Part shown: positions 1 to 7,911 of the stretch, one piece after another
Position numbering within the stretch: position 1 is the stretch's first letter
Layout: each line of letters starts with the position of its first letter
Origin: TMP-24 sp041397305
Lineage (GTDB): Bacteria; Pseudomonadota; Alphaproteobacteria; Rhodobacterales; Rhodobacteraceae
Length of the DNA stretch: 64,000 bases
Assembly: GCA_041397305.1 (NCBI GenBank)
Contig: JAWKWX010000002.1
Span: 62,001 to 126,000, forward strand
Direction: 5' to 3'
The notes under the pieces: generated by a model
Seen by the model: the letters and a program-made list of their open reading frames with translations, nothing else
Databases searched by the model: none
Told to the model about the DNA's origin: nothing
Made by a program: the position numbers and the translations under genes

Positions 1-578
1 GCATTCTTCGTATCGACTCCTCCATCAAGGGCGGCGCCTCCATCACGCGGCGCCTGACCGACCGGCTGACAGACCGGCTTGTCGCCCGCATCGGCGGCGA
101 GGTGACAGAACGTGACGCGCAGGGCCTGCCCGCGATCGACGGCGCCTGGATCGGCGCTGCCTATACGCCCGCCGCAGATCGCAGCGCCGGACAGGCCGAG
201 ACGCTGGCACTTTCCGACGCACTCATCGCCGAACTGAAGGCCGCCGACGCGATCATCATCGGCGCCCCGGTCTACAATTTCGGTGTCACGGGCCCCTTGA
301 AGGCCTGGATCGACCTCGTCTGCCGCGTCGGCGAAACCTTCCGCTACGGCGAGAACGGGCCCGAGGGCCTCGTTGCCGACAAGCCGGTCTACGTCGCCTA
401 TGCCTCGGGCGGCGTGCCGATGGGGTCGGCGGTTGATTTCGCCTCGGCCTATCTCAGGCAGGTTCTTGCCTTCATCGGCCTGACCAATGTCACCTTCGTT
501 GCGGCCGAGGGCGTGGCACGCGACGAGAGCGCAGCCGTAGCTCGCGCCGAAGCGGCAATCGAACGGATCGCCGCCTGA
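1..578 (+). CDS. azoR: FMN-dependent NADH-azoreductase / NADH:quinone reductase, 5' truncated
   Basis: The reading frame is already open at base 3, so the start codon lies outside the window and about 191 C-terminal residues are present. The flavodoxin-like fold is indicated by the motif PVYNFGVTGPLKAWID, which in AzoR/AcpD proteins contacts FMN, and by the later YASGGV segment. The family is cytosolic and reduces quinones and azo dyes with NADH. The TGA at 576-578 is followed by a 235-base gap before ffh, so it is probably a separate transcription unit. The family call is firm; the substrate is not determined by the sequence. Confidence 0.88.
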   Translation, partial: ILRIDSSIKGGASITRRLTDRLTDRLVARIGGEVTERDAQGLPAIDGAWIGAAYTPAADRSAGQAETLALSDALIAELKAADAIIIGAPVYNFGVTGPLKAWIDLVCRVGETFRYGENGPEGLVADKPVYVAYASGGVPMGSAVDFASAYLRQVLAFIGLTNVTFVAAEGVARDESAAVARAEAAIERIAA

Positions 579-813
579 AACTGCTTTCGCGGCCGGTGCA
601 TGTCTGCGTCCGACCGCGCATTCCTTGACTCCTCCCGCCTTTTGATTTAGGCGCTCCTCCGAATTACCCGGAAGTTAGCCGCTTCCGGTCCTGAGGCCAC
701 AGGCCGGGATCGCCACCTGTCAGCGCGTTGCGCCCACAGGTGCCATTCTGCTTTGGTTTGGGCGAGGGCGACGCTGGGCCATATCCCCGGGCAACCGGTG
801 AAGGAGAGAGAGA
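579..813 (+). promoter_or_regulatory. ffh leader region with several hairpins
   Basis: This gap holds the ffh promoter/leader. Two clean stem-loops are visible: 668-688 (7-bp stem CCGGAAG/CTTCCGG, 7-base loop) and 714-742 (7-bp stem CACCTGT/ACAGGTG). A weaker one lies between them. They could be a terminator for the upstream gene, but no T-run follows. A structured 5' leader of ffh is the alternative. I have an uncertain memory of an Rfam motif upstream of ffh in this order and could not check it. The conserved 4.5S RNA loop sequence is not present. A strong Shine-Dalgarno (aaggagag) sits at about 799-806. Confidence 0.45.
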
Positions 814-2343
814 ATGTTCGAGAGCCTGTCAGAACGCCTTGGCGGTGTTTTCGACCGCCTGACCAAACAGGGCGCGCTCTCGGACGCCGATGTGAAGGCC
901 GCGCTGCGCGAGGTGCGCGTGGCGCTTCTGGAAGCCGACGTTTCGCTGACGGTCGTCCAGGATTTCGTCAAACGGGTCGAGGCGGGCGCGACCGGCCAGG
1001 CGGTGACCAAATCCGTGACCCCGGGCCAGCAGGTCGTGAAGATCGTTCATGACGAGCTGGTCCGTGTCCTTGCCGGTGACGGCGAGCCGGAAGCGCTGAA
1101 GATCGACAATCCGCCCGCCCCCGTCCTGATGGTCGGTCTTCAGGGCTCGGGCAAGACCACCACCACCGCCAAGCTTGCCAAGCGCCTGTCCGAAAAGAAC
1201 GGCAAGCGCGTTCTGATGGCCTCTCTCGACACCAATCGCCCGGCAGCGATGGAACAGCTGCAGATTCTCGGCCAGCAGATCGGCGTCGACACGCTGCCGA
1301 TCGTCAAGGGCGAAAGCGCCGTCCAGATTGCCAAACGCGCCAAGCAGCAGGCCACACTCGGCGGCTATGACGTCTACATGCTCGACACCGCAGGGCGACT
1401 GCATATCGACGAAGCGCTGATGGCCGAGGTTCAGGCGGTCCGCGACGCGACCTCGCCCCGCGAAACCCTTCTCGTCGTCGATGGCCTCACGGGGCAGGAC
1501 GCGGTGAACGTCGCCACGGAATTCGAGGCGAAAGTCGGCATCACCGGCGTCGTCCTCACCCGGATGGACGGCGACGGGCGCGGTGGCGCCGCCCTGTCGA
1601 TGCGCGCAGTGACCGGCAAGCCGATCCGCTTCGTCGGTCTGGGCGAGAAGATGGATGCGATCGACGCGTTCGACGCCGAACGGATCGCCGGCCGCATCCT
1701 GGGCATGGGCGACATCGTGGCGCTGGTCGAAAAGGCCCGCGAGACGATGGAACTGGCCGAGGCCGAGCGCATGGCCAAGCGCTTTGCCAAGGGCCTGTTC
1801 AACATGAACGACCTCAAGGGCCAGCTTGAGCAGATGCTGAAGATGGGTGGCATGCAGGGGCTGATGGGCATGATGCCCGGCATGGGCAAGATGGCCAAGC
1901 AGGCCGAGGCCGCGGGCTTCGACGACCGGATGCTGCGCCGCCAGATCGCGCTGATCAACTCGATGACGAAGAAGGAACGCGCCAACCCCGACCTGATGGC
2001 CGCCTCGCGCAAGCGTCGCGTCGCGGCGGGCGCGGGCCTCGACGTGGCCGAACTGAACCGGCTGCTGAAGCAGCACCGGCAGATGGCCGACATGATGAAG
2101 AAGATGGGCAAGATGGGCAAAGGCGGCATGATGAAGGCCGCGATGCAGATGATGGGCGGCAAGGGTATCGGGGGCGGTGCCGAGATGCCCAAGGACCTGT
2201 CCTCGATGAGCCCCGCCGAAATGGAAGCCATGGCCAAGGGCATGCAGGAAGGCATGGGCGGCAAGCTGCCGGGCCTCGGCGGGCTGAAACTGCCGGGCGG
2301 GCTGTCCGGCCTTGGCGGTCTGGGGTTCGGCAAGAAGAAATGA
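814..2343 (+). CDS. ffh: signal recognition particle protein Ffh (SRP54 homologue)
   Basis: Cytosolic GTPase that, with 4.5S RNA, binds signal sequences of nascent inner-membrane proteins and docks them on FtsY. The 509 residues show the N domain (about 1-90), then the G domain with P-loop GLQGSGKT (108-115), DTAGR (191-195) and TRMDGDGRGG (249-258). The C-terminal M domain is very rich in methionine and glycine (about 330-500), with repeats such as GMMPGMGKM. The M-domain tail is longer and more Gly/Met-rich than in E. coli Ffh, as in other Rhodobacterales. The ATG has a good Shine-Dalgarno (aaggagag). The stop overlaps the next gene by ATGA, so the following acetyltransferases are probably cotranscribed. 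Confidence 0.98.
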   Translation: MFESLSERLGGVFDRLTKQGALSDADVKAALREVRVALLEADVSLTVVQDFVKRVEAGATGQAVTKSVTPGQQVVKIVHDELVRVLAGDGEPEALKIDNPPAPVLMVGLQGSGKTTTTAKLAKRLSEKNGKRVLMASLDTNRPAAMEQLQILGQQIGVDTLPIVKGESAVQIAKRAKQQATLGGYDVYMLDTAGRLHIDEALMAEVQAVRDATSPRETLLVVDGLTGQDAVNVATEFEAKVGITGVVLTRMDGDGRGGAALSMRAVTGKPIRFVGLGEKMDAIDAFDAERIAGRILGMGDIVALVEKARETMELAEAERMAKRFAKGLFNMNDLKGQLEQMLKMGGMQGLMGMMPGMGKMAKQAEAAGFDDRMLRRQIALINSMTKKERANPDLMAASRKRRVAAGAGLDVAELNRLLKQHRQMADMMKKMGKMGKGGMMKAAMQMMGGKGIGGGAEMPKDLSSMSPAEMEAMAKGMQEGMGGKLPGLGGLKLPGGLSGLGGLGFGKKK

Positions 2344-2885
2344 CTTACCGCCTGACCCAGGATATTCACGGCAAGCCGGTCCTCCGGACCGAGCGGCTTT
2401 GCCTGCGCGTGCCTGCGGACGGCGATGTGGAACCTTCGGCCCGCTTCTGGGCCTCGGAGCGGTCACGCATGATGGGCGGCCCCTGGACCTATGAGAAGAC
2501 CCGCGACGGCTATGCGGACATCCTCGACCAGTGGAACCGCCACGGCTTCAGCCTCTTCACCGTGACGCTCCACGACACGGGCGAGGCAATCGGCGGCATC
2601 GGCCCCTACTTCCCCGAAACCCACCCCGAACCCGAGCTTGGCTGGAGCCTTTGGTCGGCCGACCATGAGGGCAAGGGCCTTGCCTATGAGGCCGCCACCG
2701 CCGCCCGCGACTGGTTCTTCGCCACAAGCGGCCACGCGACCGCCGTCAGCTATACCGACCCGGCCAACACGCGCTCGCACCGCCTGTGCGAACGGATGGG
2801 CGCAACCGTCGATCCCGATGCCGCCCACCCCTATGGCGACGAACCGACGCTGACCTACCGCCATCACGCGGGAGGCCGCGCATGA
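2340..2885 (+). CDS. GNAT family N-acetyltransferase (RimJ/RimL type), first of three
   Basis: A 181-residue acetyl-CoA-dependent N-acyltransferase of the RimJ/RimL-like (Acetyltransf_3) group. N-terminal LRTERLCLRVPADGD is the usual opening. The core GWSLWSADHEGKGLAYEAA matches the acetyl-CoA-binding segment of this group, and the DPANTRSHRLCERMGA stretch is the typical motif B end. The start overlaps the ffh stop (ATGA) and the end overlaps the next GNAT the same way. Substrate unknown: members modify ribosomal proteins, tRNA-derived or small-molecule amines. The position behind ffh is common in Rhodobacterales. Confidence 0.9.
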   Translation: MTYRLTQDIHGKPVLRTERLCLRVPADGDVEPSARFWASERSRMMGGPWTYEKTRDGYADILDQWNRHGFSLFTVTLHDTGEAIGGIGPYFPETHPEPELGWSLWSADHEGKGLAYEAATAARDWFFATSGHATAVSYTDPANTRSHRLCERMGATVDPDAAHPYGDEPTLTYRHHAGGRA

Positions 2886-3391
2886 CGATCCCCACGCTGC
2901 AGACCGAACGCCTTGTCCTGCGTGCCCCGAAACTCGCGGATTTCGAACATTGGGCCGATTTCTTCGCCTCGCCCCGCTCGGTCCACGAGCGCGGCATGAT
3001 GGGCCGTATCGACGCCTGGCGCACCTGGGCTGCCGATGTGGCGATCTGGCAGCTGAAGGGTTACGGCCCCTTCGGCGTCGATGACCGCGCGACCGGCGCC
3101 TATGTGGGCGAAGTGGGCATCTATCACGGCGACGATTTTCCCGGGCCGGAGCTTGGCTGGTTTGTGGTGCCCGGGGTCGAGGGCAAGGGCTATGCGTCCG
3201 AGGCCGCCCGCGCCGTGCTCGATTGGATTCGCGCGACGTTCGACTGGCCCTACATCACCAACATCATCGACCCGGCGAACGACCGGTCCATCGCCCTCGG
3301 CCTGCGGCTCGGCGGCGTGATCGACCCCACGCTGCCCGGCGTCGATCCCGGCGATGTGGTCATCCGCCATGACCTGAGGGGGCACGCATGA
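2882..3391 (+). CDS. GNAT family N-acetyltransferase, second of three
   Basis: I chose the ATG at 2882 because it forms an ATGA overlap with the preceding stop; an in-frame extension upstream lies inside the previous gene. The product is 169 residues, opening LQTERLVLRAPKLADFE, with the cofactor-binding core ELGWFVVPGVEGKGYASEAA and the closing segment DPANDRSIALGLRLGG. It is a paralogue of the genes on both sides, which suggests local duplication. The next start again overlaps by four bases, so the three are translationally coupled. Substrate unknown. Confidence 0.9.
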   Translation: MTIPTLQTERLVLRAPKLADFEHWADFFASPRSVHERGMMGRIDAWRTWAADVAIWQLKGYGPFGVDDRATGAYVGEVGIYHGDDFPGPELGWFVVPGVEGKGYASEAARAVLDWIRATFDWPYITNIIDPANDRSIALGLRLGGVIDPTLPGVDPGDVVIRHDLRGHA

Positions 3392-3915
3392 TGTTCCACA
3401 CCGGCGCGCCGACCCTGCACAGCGACCGGCTGACCCTCGGGCCGGTCGATGACGCCCATGCCGCGGCCTTCATCGACTTCTGCACCACTGACGCCGCGCG
3501 CTTCCTCGGCGGCCCGACCGACCGGGAAGATGCCTGGGTGGGCGTCGCCATGCAGGCCGGGCAATGGACGATGCGGGGCTATGGCACCTTCTGGGTCAGC
3601 GAAACGGCGACGGGCATGCCGGTCGGCCGGGTCGGCATCTTTCACCCCGGCTGGCGGGATGAACCGGAACTGAGCTGGGTGATCTATCCCGCCTATCAGC
3701 GACGCGGTTATGCGACGGAAGCAGCGCTGGCGGCGCGCCATTGGGCCTACGAGGCCCTGCGGCTCGGCCCGCTCATGAGCCTCATCGACCCGGAAAATTC
3801 CGCGTCCGAACGTGTGGCGATGCGGCTGGGCGCGTCGAACGAGGGTCCGCATCGTACTGACGCTGCACATATCGTGAACCGCTGGCGCCACCCCGAACCG
3901 GAGGAACGGCCATGA
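3388..3915 (+). CDS. GNAT family N-acetyltransferase, third of three
   Basis: A 175-residue paralogue: LHSDRLTLGPVDDAHA at the N terminus, ELSWVIYPAYQRRGYATEAA as acetyl-CoA-binding core (Q/R-x-x-G-x-A type loop QRRGYA) and DPENSASERVAMRLGA near the end. It starts inside the previous stop (ATGA). A short, weakly supported 29-codon frame (3912-4001) follows, then the chorismate mutase gene. Function beyond the family is not visible. Confidence 0.9.
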   Translation: MMFHTGAPTLHSDRLTLGPVDDAHAAAFIDFCTTDAARFLGGPTDREDAWVGVAMQAGQWTMRGYGTFWVSETATGMPVGRVGIFHPGWRDEPELSWVIYPAYQRRGYATEAALAARHWAYEALRLGPLMSLIDPENSASERVAMRLGASNEGPHRTDAAHIVNRWRHPEPEERP

Positions 3916-4000
3916 AAGTCGTGACACATGTCGGGACGGATGCGGGACGGGTGCGGGACGCAAGACCGACGCCTGTCAGCCTTATGGGAAGGGGCCATTG

Positions 4001-4294
4001 ATGGACACGACAACCCGCGCGGCGGAACTGCTCAAGGAACATCGCGACGCCATCGACCGGCTTGACGCGATCCTCGTCTATACGCTGGCCGAGCGGTTCA
4101 AGCAGACCCAGGCCGTGGGGCGCCTGAAGGCGGCGCATGACCTGCCGCCGGCCGATCCGGTGCGCGAGGCGCGCCAGATGGCGCGGCTTGAAGAGCTGGC
4201 CGGGGCGGCCGACCTCGACCCCGAACTGGCCAAGAAATTCCTGACCTTCATCATCTCCGAAGTCATCAGGCATCACGAGAAACTACAGAAATAA
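4001..4294 (+). CDS. chorismate mutase, AroQ type
   Basis: A 97-residue all-helical AroQ chorismate mutase, which converts chorismate to prephenate at the entry to Phe/Tyr synthesis. Visible are the N-terminal helix with HRDAIDRLDAILVYTLAERF, the KAAHDLPPADPVREARQM segment (active-site Lys/Arg region) and the C-terminal helix FIISEVIRHHEKLQK. I chose ATG 4001, with the purine-rich ggaagggg 7-14 bases upstream; a TTG directly before it is less likely. This stand-alone form between the GNAT genes and rpsP is the usual Rhodobacterales arrangement. Confidence 0.92.
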   Translation: MDTTTRAAELLKEHRDAIDRLDAILVYTLAERFKQTQAVGRLKAAHDLPPADPVREARQMARLEELAGAADLDPELAKKFLTFIISEVIRHHEKLQK

Positions 4295-4340
4295 CAGCGG
4301 CTTGCCGCTGTTCCACAGCCATCCAAAAGGAGTAACTCAC

Positions 4341-4691
4341 ATGGCTATGAAAATCCGTCTGGCGCGCGGCGGTTCCAAGAAGCGCCCGTTCTATTCGATC
4401 GTCGCTTCCGACTCGCGCATGCCGCGCGACGGCCGCTTCATCGAGAAGCTCGGCACCTACAACCCGCTTCTGGCCAAGGATGACGAGAAGCGCGTGGTGA
4501 TGAACATGGAGCGCGTGAACCACTGGCTGTCGCAAGGCGCCCAGCCGACCGACCGCGTCGCCCGTTTCCTCGAAGCCTCGGGCGCGAAGCCCAAGACCAC
4601 CCGCGCCAACATGAAGAAGGCCGAGCCGGGCGACAAGGCGAAGAAACGCGCCGAGGAAAAGGCCGCGAAGACCGAAGCAGCGGCCGAGTAA
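4341..4691 (+). CDS. rpsP: 30S ribosomal protein S16
   Basis: A 116-residue S16, a 30S assembly protein. The start is the ATG at 4341 behind the clear Shine-Dalgarno aaaaggag; an upstream in-frame codon would add a non-conserved N terminus. KIRLARGGSKKRPFYSIVAS and GTYNPLL are the S16 signatures. A Lys/Ala/Glu-rich C-terminal tail (about residues 90-116) extends past the E. coli length, as usual in alphaproteobacteria. First of the rpsP-(small ORF)-rimM-trmD cluster. Confidence 0.97.
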   Translation: MAMKIRLARGGSKKRPFYSIVASDSRMPRDGRFIEKLGTYNPLLAKDDEKRVVMNMERVNHWLSQGAQPTDRVARFLEASGAKPKTTRANMKKAEPGDKAKKRAEEKAAKTEAAAE

Positions 4692-4697
4692 GCCGCT

Positions 4698-4829
4698 ATG
4701 TTCGTTGGCTTTTTCCTGCGCCGCATCGTGACCGTCCTGCTGTGCGCGACGGCCTTCTGGGCGGGCGTGAAGGCCGACAACCTGTTCGCCGGGGCCCCTG
4801 CCCCGGCGGCCGACTGCGCGGGGGGCTGA
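4698..4829 (+). CDS. small hypothetical membrane protein (43 aa) between rpsP and rimM
   Basis: An ATG six bases after the rpsP stop opens a 43-codon frame ending in TGA one base before the rimM start. The product begins MFVGFFLRRIVTVLLC and continues with ATAFWAGVKADNLF, so it has one predicted membrane segment (about residues 3-23) followed by an Ala/Pro-rich tail with a Cys near the end. The fit into the exact gap between two translated genes and the membrane-like composition argue for a real gene. I recall similar small ORFs here in related genomes but could not check. Function unknown. Confidence 0.6.
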   Translation: MFVGFFLRRIVTVLLCATAFWAGVKADNLFAGAPAPAADCAGG

Positions 4830-4830
4830 C

Positions 4831-5349
4831 ATGACGGACCGTATCTGCGTCGGCGCCATCGCGGGCGCATTCGGCGTCAAGGGCGAGGTCCGGCTGAAAA
4901 GCTTCTGCGCCCAGCCCGAAGCCATCGCCGCCTATGCGCCGCTGTGGTCCAGGGACGGCGGCCGCAGCTTCACCCTGCGTCTCACCCGCGGCTCCGGCGG
5001 CGGGCTGACGGCCCGGCTTTCCGGCATCAACACCAAGGAAGAGGCGGATGCGCTGAGAGGGTTCGAGCTTTATGCCGACCGCGACAAGCTGCCCAATCTT
5101 CCCGACGACGAATTCTATCACGCCGACCTCATCGGACTTGAGGTTCTGGACACCTCCGGCCGCCCGCTTGGCCGGGTGAAGGCGGTCCACAACCATGGCG
5201 CGGGCGACTTTCTGGAAATCATCGCGCCGGGTGGCGGGCTTTTGCTGCCCTTCACCAAAGCCGCCGTCCCGACCGTCGACCTGACAGCCCGCCGCATCAT
5301 CGCCGACCCTCCGGAAGACCAGGGGCCAGAGGATCAGGGGGATGAGTGA
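4831..5349 (+). CDS. rimM: 16S rRNA processing protein RimM
   Basis: A 172-residue ribosome maturation factor that binds S19 in the 30S head during assembly. The N-terminal RimM domain shows ICVGAIAGAFGVKGEVRLKS, the family signature, and the C-terminal PRC barrel shows the DLIGLEVLD and GRVKAVHNHGAGDFLEI segments. It starts one base after the small ORF stop and overlaps the trmD start by eight bases, so it is translationally coupled within the rpsP operon. Confidence 0.96.
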   Translation: MTDRICVGAIAGAFGVKGEVRLKSFCAQPEAIAAYAPLWSRDGGRSFTLRLTRGSGGGLTARLSGINTKEEADALRGFELYADRDKLPNLPDDEFYHADLIGLEVLDTSGRPLGRVKAVHNHGAGDFLEIIAPGGGLLLPFTKAAVPTVDLTARRIIADPPEDQGPEDQGDE

Positions 5350-6148
5350 GGAAAAGCCGAAATCCCACGGTCGCATCGCCATTTCCGAGGCGCTGCGCCC
5401 GCGCGAACTGATGACCGACAGCCCGCGCCTGAAAGGCGCCTGGACCGCGCGGATCGTCACGCTCTTTCCCGAGGCCTTTCCCGGCACGCTCGGCCTCAGC
5501 CTGACCGGCAAGGCGCTCGCCGAGGGCAGGTGGGCGCTTGAGACCATCGACCTGCGTCCCTTCGGCGAAGGGCGCCACCGCAATGTCGACGATACGCCGG
5601 CGGGCGGCGGTGCAGGCATGGTCCTGCGCCCCGATGTCGTCTCGCGGGCGCTCGACGAGGCGGCGCGGGGTACTCCGGACGACCGCGCGCGCTGGCCGCT
5701 TCTCTATCTGTCCCCGCGCGGGCGGCCCTTCGACCAGACCGCAGCACGCCGTTTCGCGGCTGCAGAGGGCGTGACGCTCCTCTGCGGTCGGTTCGAGGGC
5801 GTGGACGAGCGGGTGATCGAGGCCTACGGGATCGAGGAAATCAGCCTCGGCGATTTCGTCCTGACCGGCGGCGAGATCGCAGCGCAGGCTTTGATCGACG
5901 CCACGGTCCGGCTTCTGCCCGGCGTTCTCGGCAATGCCGCCTCGACCGAGGAGGAAAGCTTTTCGGCGGGCCTTCTGGAATATCCGCAATATACCAGGCC
6001 GCAAGTCTGGCAAGGCCGGGAAATCCCGCCGGTCCTCATGTCCGGTCATCATGGAGAGATCGCCAGATGGCGGCGGGCGGAGGCGGAGCGGATCACCCGC
6101 GAACGCCGGCCCGATCTTTGGGCAGCGACGGAAAAGCGCAGGCGCTGA
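5342..6148 (+). CDS. trmD: tRNA (guanine-37-N1)-methyltransferase TrmD
   Basis: A SAM-dependent SPOUT-class enzyme that methylates G37 of tRNAs and so prevents +1 frameshifting. The 268 residues have a Rhodobacterales-type N-terminal extension (about 35 residues with SHGRIAISEALRPRELM) before the usual start of the fold (WTARIVTLFPEAFPG). DDTPAGGGAGMVL, LCGRFEGVDERV and SLGDFVLTGGE form the knotted SAM-binding site. The usual neighbours rplS and rpmE do not follow in this window; arfB does. The start overlaps rimM by eight bases. Confidence 0.97.
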   Translation: MSEEKPKSHGRIAISEALRPRELMTDSPRLKGAWTARIVTLFPEAFPGTLGLSLTGKALAEGRWALETIDLRPFGEGRHRNVDDTPAGGGAGMVLRPDVVSRALDEAARGTPDDRARWPLLYLSPRGRPFDQTAARRFAAAEGVTLLCGRFEGVDERVIEAYGIEEISLGDFVLTGGEIAAQALIDATVRLLPGVLGNAASTEEESFSAGLLEYPQYTRPQVWQGREIPPVLMSGHHGEIARWRRAEAERITRERRPDLWAATEKRRR

Positions 6149-6248
6149 CCCCGCTTGCGACCAAAATGCTTCGCGAAAGAATTTGCCCGGCCCCGGCCGG
6201 ATCACCCGGTCCTTGACCGCGCCCGAGCGCCGGGCGAGAACCCGGTTC

Positions 6249-6668
6249 ATGCTCTGGATCACCGACACACTCTCGATCGCCGACTGGGAGCTTTCGGAAA
6301 GCTTTTCCCGCTCTTCCGGGCCGGGCGGGCAGAATGTGAACAAGGTGTCAACCGCAGTCGATCTGCGGTTCGAGGCGGACCGCAGCCCGCATCTGCCCGC
6401 ACCGGTCAAGGCGCGGCTCAAACGGCTGGCCGGGCGGCGCTGGACGGCGGACGGGGCGATCCTGATCCGGGCAGAAGAGACGCGCAGCCAGGCGCAGAAC
6501 CGCGAGATCGCGCGCGAACGGCTGGCGGAACTGATCCGCGCCGCTCTTGTCGCACCAAAGCGGCGCGTGGCGACCAGGCCGACCTTCGGCAGCAAGCAGC
6601 GCCGCCTGAAGGCCAAGGCCGAACGGTCGGAGGTGAAGGCCATGAGGGGGAAGATAGACGATGACTGA
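6249..6668 (+). CDS. arfB: alternative ribosome-rescue / peptidyl-tRNA hydrolase ArfB
   Basis: A 139-residue class-I release-factor-like protein that frees stalled ribosomes. The catalytic GGQ motif is in SSGPGGQNVNKVST (about residues 21-34), and the basic C-terminal tail (KRRVATRPTFGSKQRRLKAK) is the part that inserts into the empty mRNA channel. I chose ATG 6249, which gives the normal length; longer in-frame starts add a non-conserved Arg-rich stretch. Its end overlaps the next start by eight bases. Confidence 0.94.
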   Translation: MLWITDTLSIADWELSESFSRSSGPGGQNVNKVSTAVDLRFEADRSPHLPAPVKARLKRLAGRRWTADGAILIRAEETRSQAQNREIARERLAELIRAALVAPKRRVATRPTFGSKQRRLKAKAERSEVKAMRGKIDDD

Positions 6669-7911
6669 TCTTCTGGCGCGGCGGGCGGCTTTCCTCGGAC
6701 CGAATGTTCCGACCTTCTACCGCGAGCCGGTGCATATCGTGCGGGGCGAAGGTGTCTGGCTCTTTGATGCCGCTGGCCGACGCTATCTCGATTGCTACAA
6801 CAACGTCGCCCATGTCGGCCATTGCCACCCGAAAGTGGTGGAGGCGATCGCCCGGCAGTCCGGGTTGCTCAACACCCACACCCGCTATCTGCACGCGGGC
6901 ATTCTCGACTATGTGGAACGGCTGACGGCGACCTTCGGCCACGGCCTTACGCAGGCGATCATGGTCTGCACCGGGTCGGAGGCGAACGATATTGCGCTTC
7001 GCATGGCGCAGGCGGCAACCGGCAGGACCGGGCTGATCGCGACCGACAATACCTATCACGGCAATACGGCGGCGGTGTCGGCGCTCAATACCCGCCGTCC
7101 GCCGATCGGCGGCTGGCCGCCCCATATCCGGCGCGTGCCGGCGCCGGACGGGCTTGTACCGGGCGGCTGCGACGGGGCAGTCTTCGCCGCCCATGTCGCC
7201 CGCGCGATCCGCGAGCTGGAGGAAGCGGGCTACGGCTGTGCCGCCCTGATCCTCTGTCCGATCTTCGCCAACGAAGGTCTGCCGGATGTAGCGCCGGGGT
7301 TCCTCGACCAGGCGGTGGCGGCGGTGCGCAAGGCGGGCGGGCTGATCATATCGGACGAGGTGCAGCCAGGGTTCGGGCGGCTCGGGCGGCAGTGGTGGGG
7401 GCACGACTGGCAGGCGTTCGCACCGGATGTGGCGACGATGGGCAAGCCGATGGGCAACGGCTATCCGGTCGCGGGCGTGGTGGCGCGGCCCGATGTGATG
7501 GCGGCTTTCCGCGAGGCCTTCGGCTATTTCAACACGTTCGGTGGCAATCCGGTGGCTTGCGCCGCCGCGATGGCGGTGCTCGATGTGATCGAGGAAGAGG
7601 GCCTGATGGCCCATGCGGCAGGGGTGAGCGACCGGATGGCGGGGCATCTCGCGGCACTCTCGCATCCGCTGATCGCGGGCGTCCGGGCGCGCGGTCTCTT
7701 CTTCGCGGTCGAACTGGCGCGCGACGGCACGCCCGCGCCCGAGGCGGCCGAGGCGGTGGTAGAGAAGATGAAGGCGCGCGGCGTCCTGATCGGGCGGATC
7801 GGGCGCGCCCAGCATATCCTGAAACTGCGCCCCCCGATGCCGTTCGGGACGGCCGAGGCCGACCTCGCGGCCGAGGCGCTTGCCGCCAGCCTGAAGGAAA
7901 TCGCAGCGTGA
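6661..7911 (+). CDS. class-III PLP-dependent aminotransferase or phospho-lyase (AGXT2-like)
   Basis: A 416-residue fold-type I PLP enzyme. CTGSEANDIALRMAQ binds the cofactor phosphate, ISDEVQPGFGRLG carries the Asp that binds the pyridine nitrogen, and MGKPMGNGYPVAG has the Schiff-base Lys. The closest group by these segments is the AGXT2/ETNPPL/PHYKPL clade, which includes both alanine-glyoxylate aminotransferase-like enzymes and phospho-lyases acting on phosphoethanolamine or 5-phosphohydroxylysine. The next gene encodes an APH-family small-molecule kinase starting inside this stop codon (GTGA), the pairing expected for a kinase/phospho-lyase couple. The choice between aminotransferase and lyase is inference. 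Confidence 0.85.
   Translation: MTDLLARRAAFLGPNVPTFYREPVHIVRGEGVWLFDAAGRRYLDCYNNVAHVGHCHPKVVEAIARQSGLLNTHTRYLHAGILDYVERLTATFGHGLTQAIMVCTGSEANDIALRMAQAATGRTGLIATDNTYHGNTAAVSALNTRRPPIGGWPPHIRRVPAPDGLVPGGCDGAVFAAHVARAIRELEEAGYGCAALILCPIFANEGLPDVAPGFLDQAVAAVRKAGGLIISDEVQPGFGRLGRQWWGHDWQAFAPDVATMGKPMGNGYPVAGVVARPDVMAAFREAFGYFNTFGGNPVACAAAMAVLDVIEEEGLMAHAAGVSDRMAGHLAALSHPLIAGVRARGLFFAVELARDGTPAPEAAEAVVEKMKARGVLIGRIGRAQHILKLRPPMPFGTAEADLAAEALAASLKEIAA

Noticed and set aside
579..813. 4.5S SRP RNA upstream of ffh
   Set aside because: The conserved tetraloop and symmetric-loop sequence of SRP RNA is absent. The hairpins seen are unrelated in sequence.
829..2466. A 545-codon frame antisense to ffh
   Set aside because: Composition is His/Ala/Gly-rich and mirrors the ffh codons. 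No recognisable domain.
3912..4001. A 29-codon frame between the third GNAT gene and chorismate mutase
   Set aside because: It overlaps both neighbours neatly but has a repetitive, low-complexity middle (gatgcgggacgggtgcggga) and no membrane or domain feature. Probably spacer with overlapping start/stop by chance.
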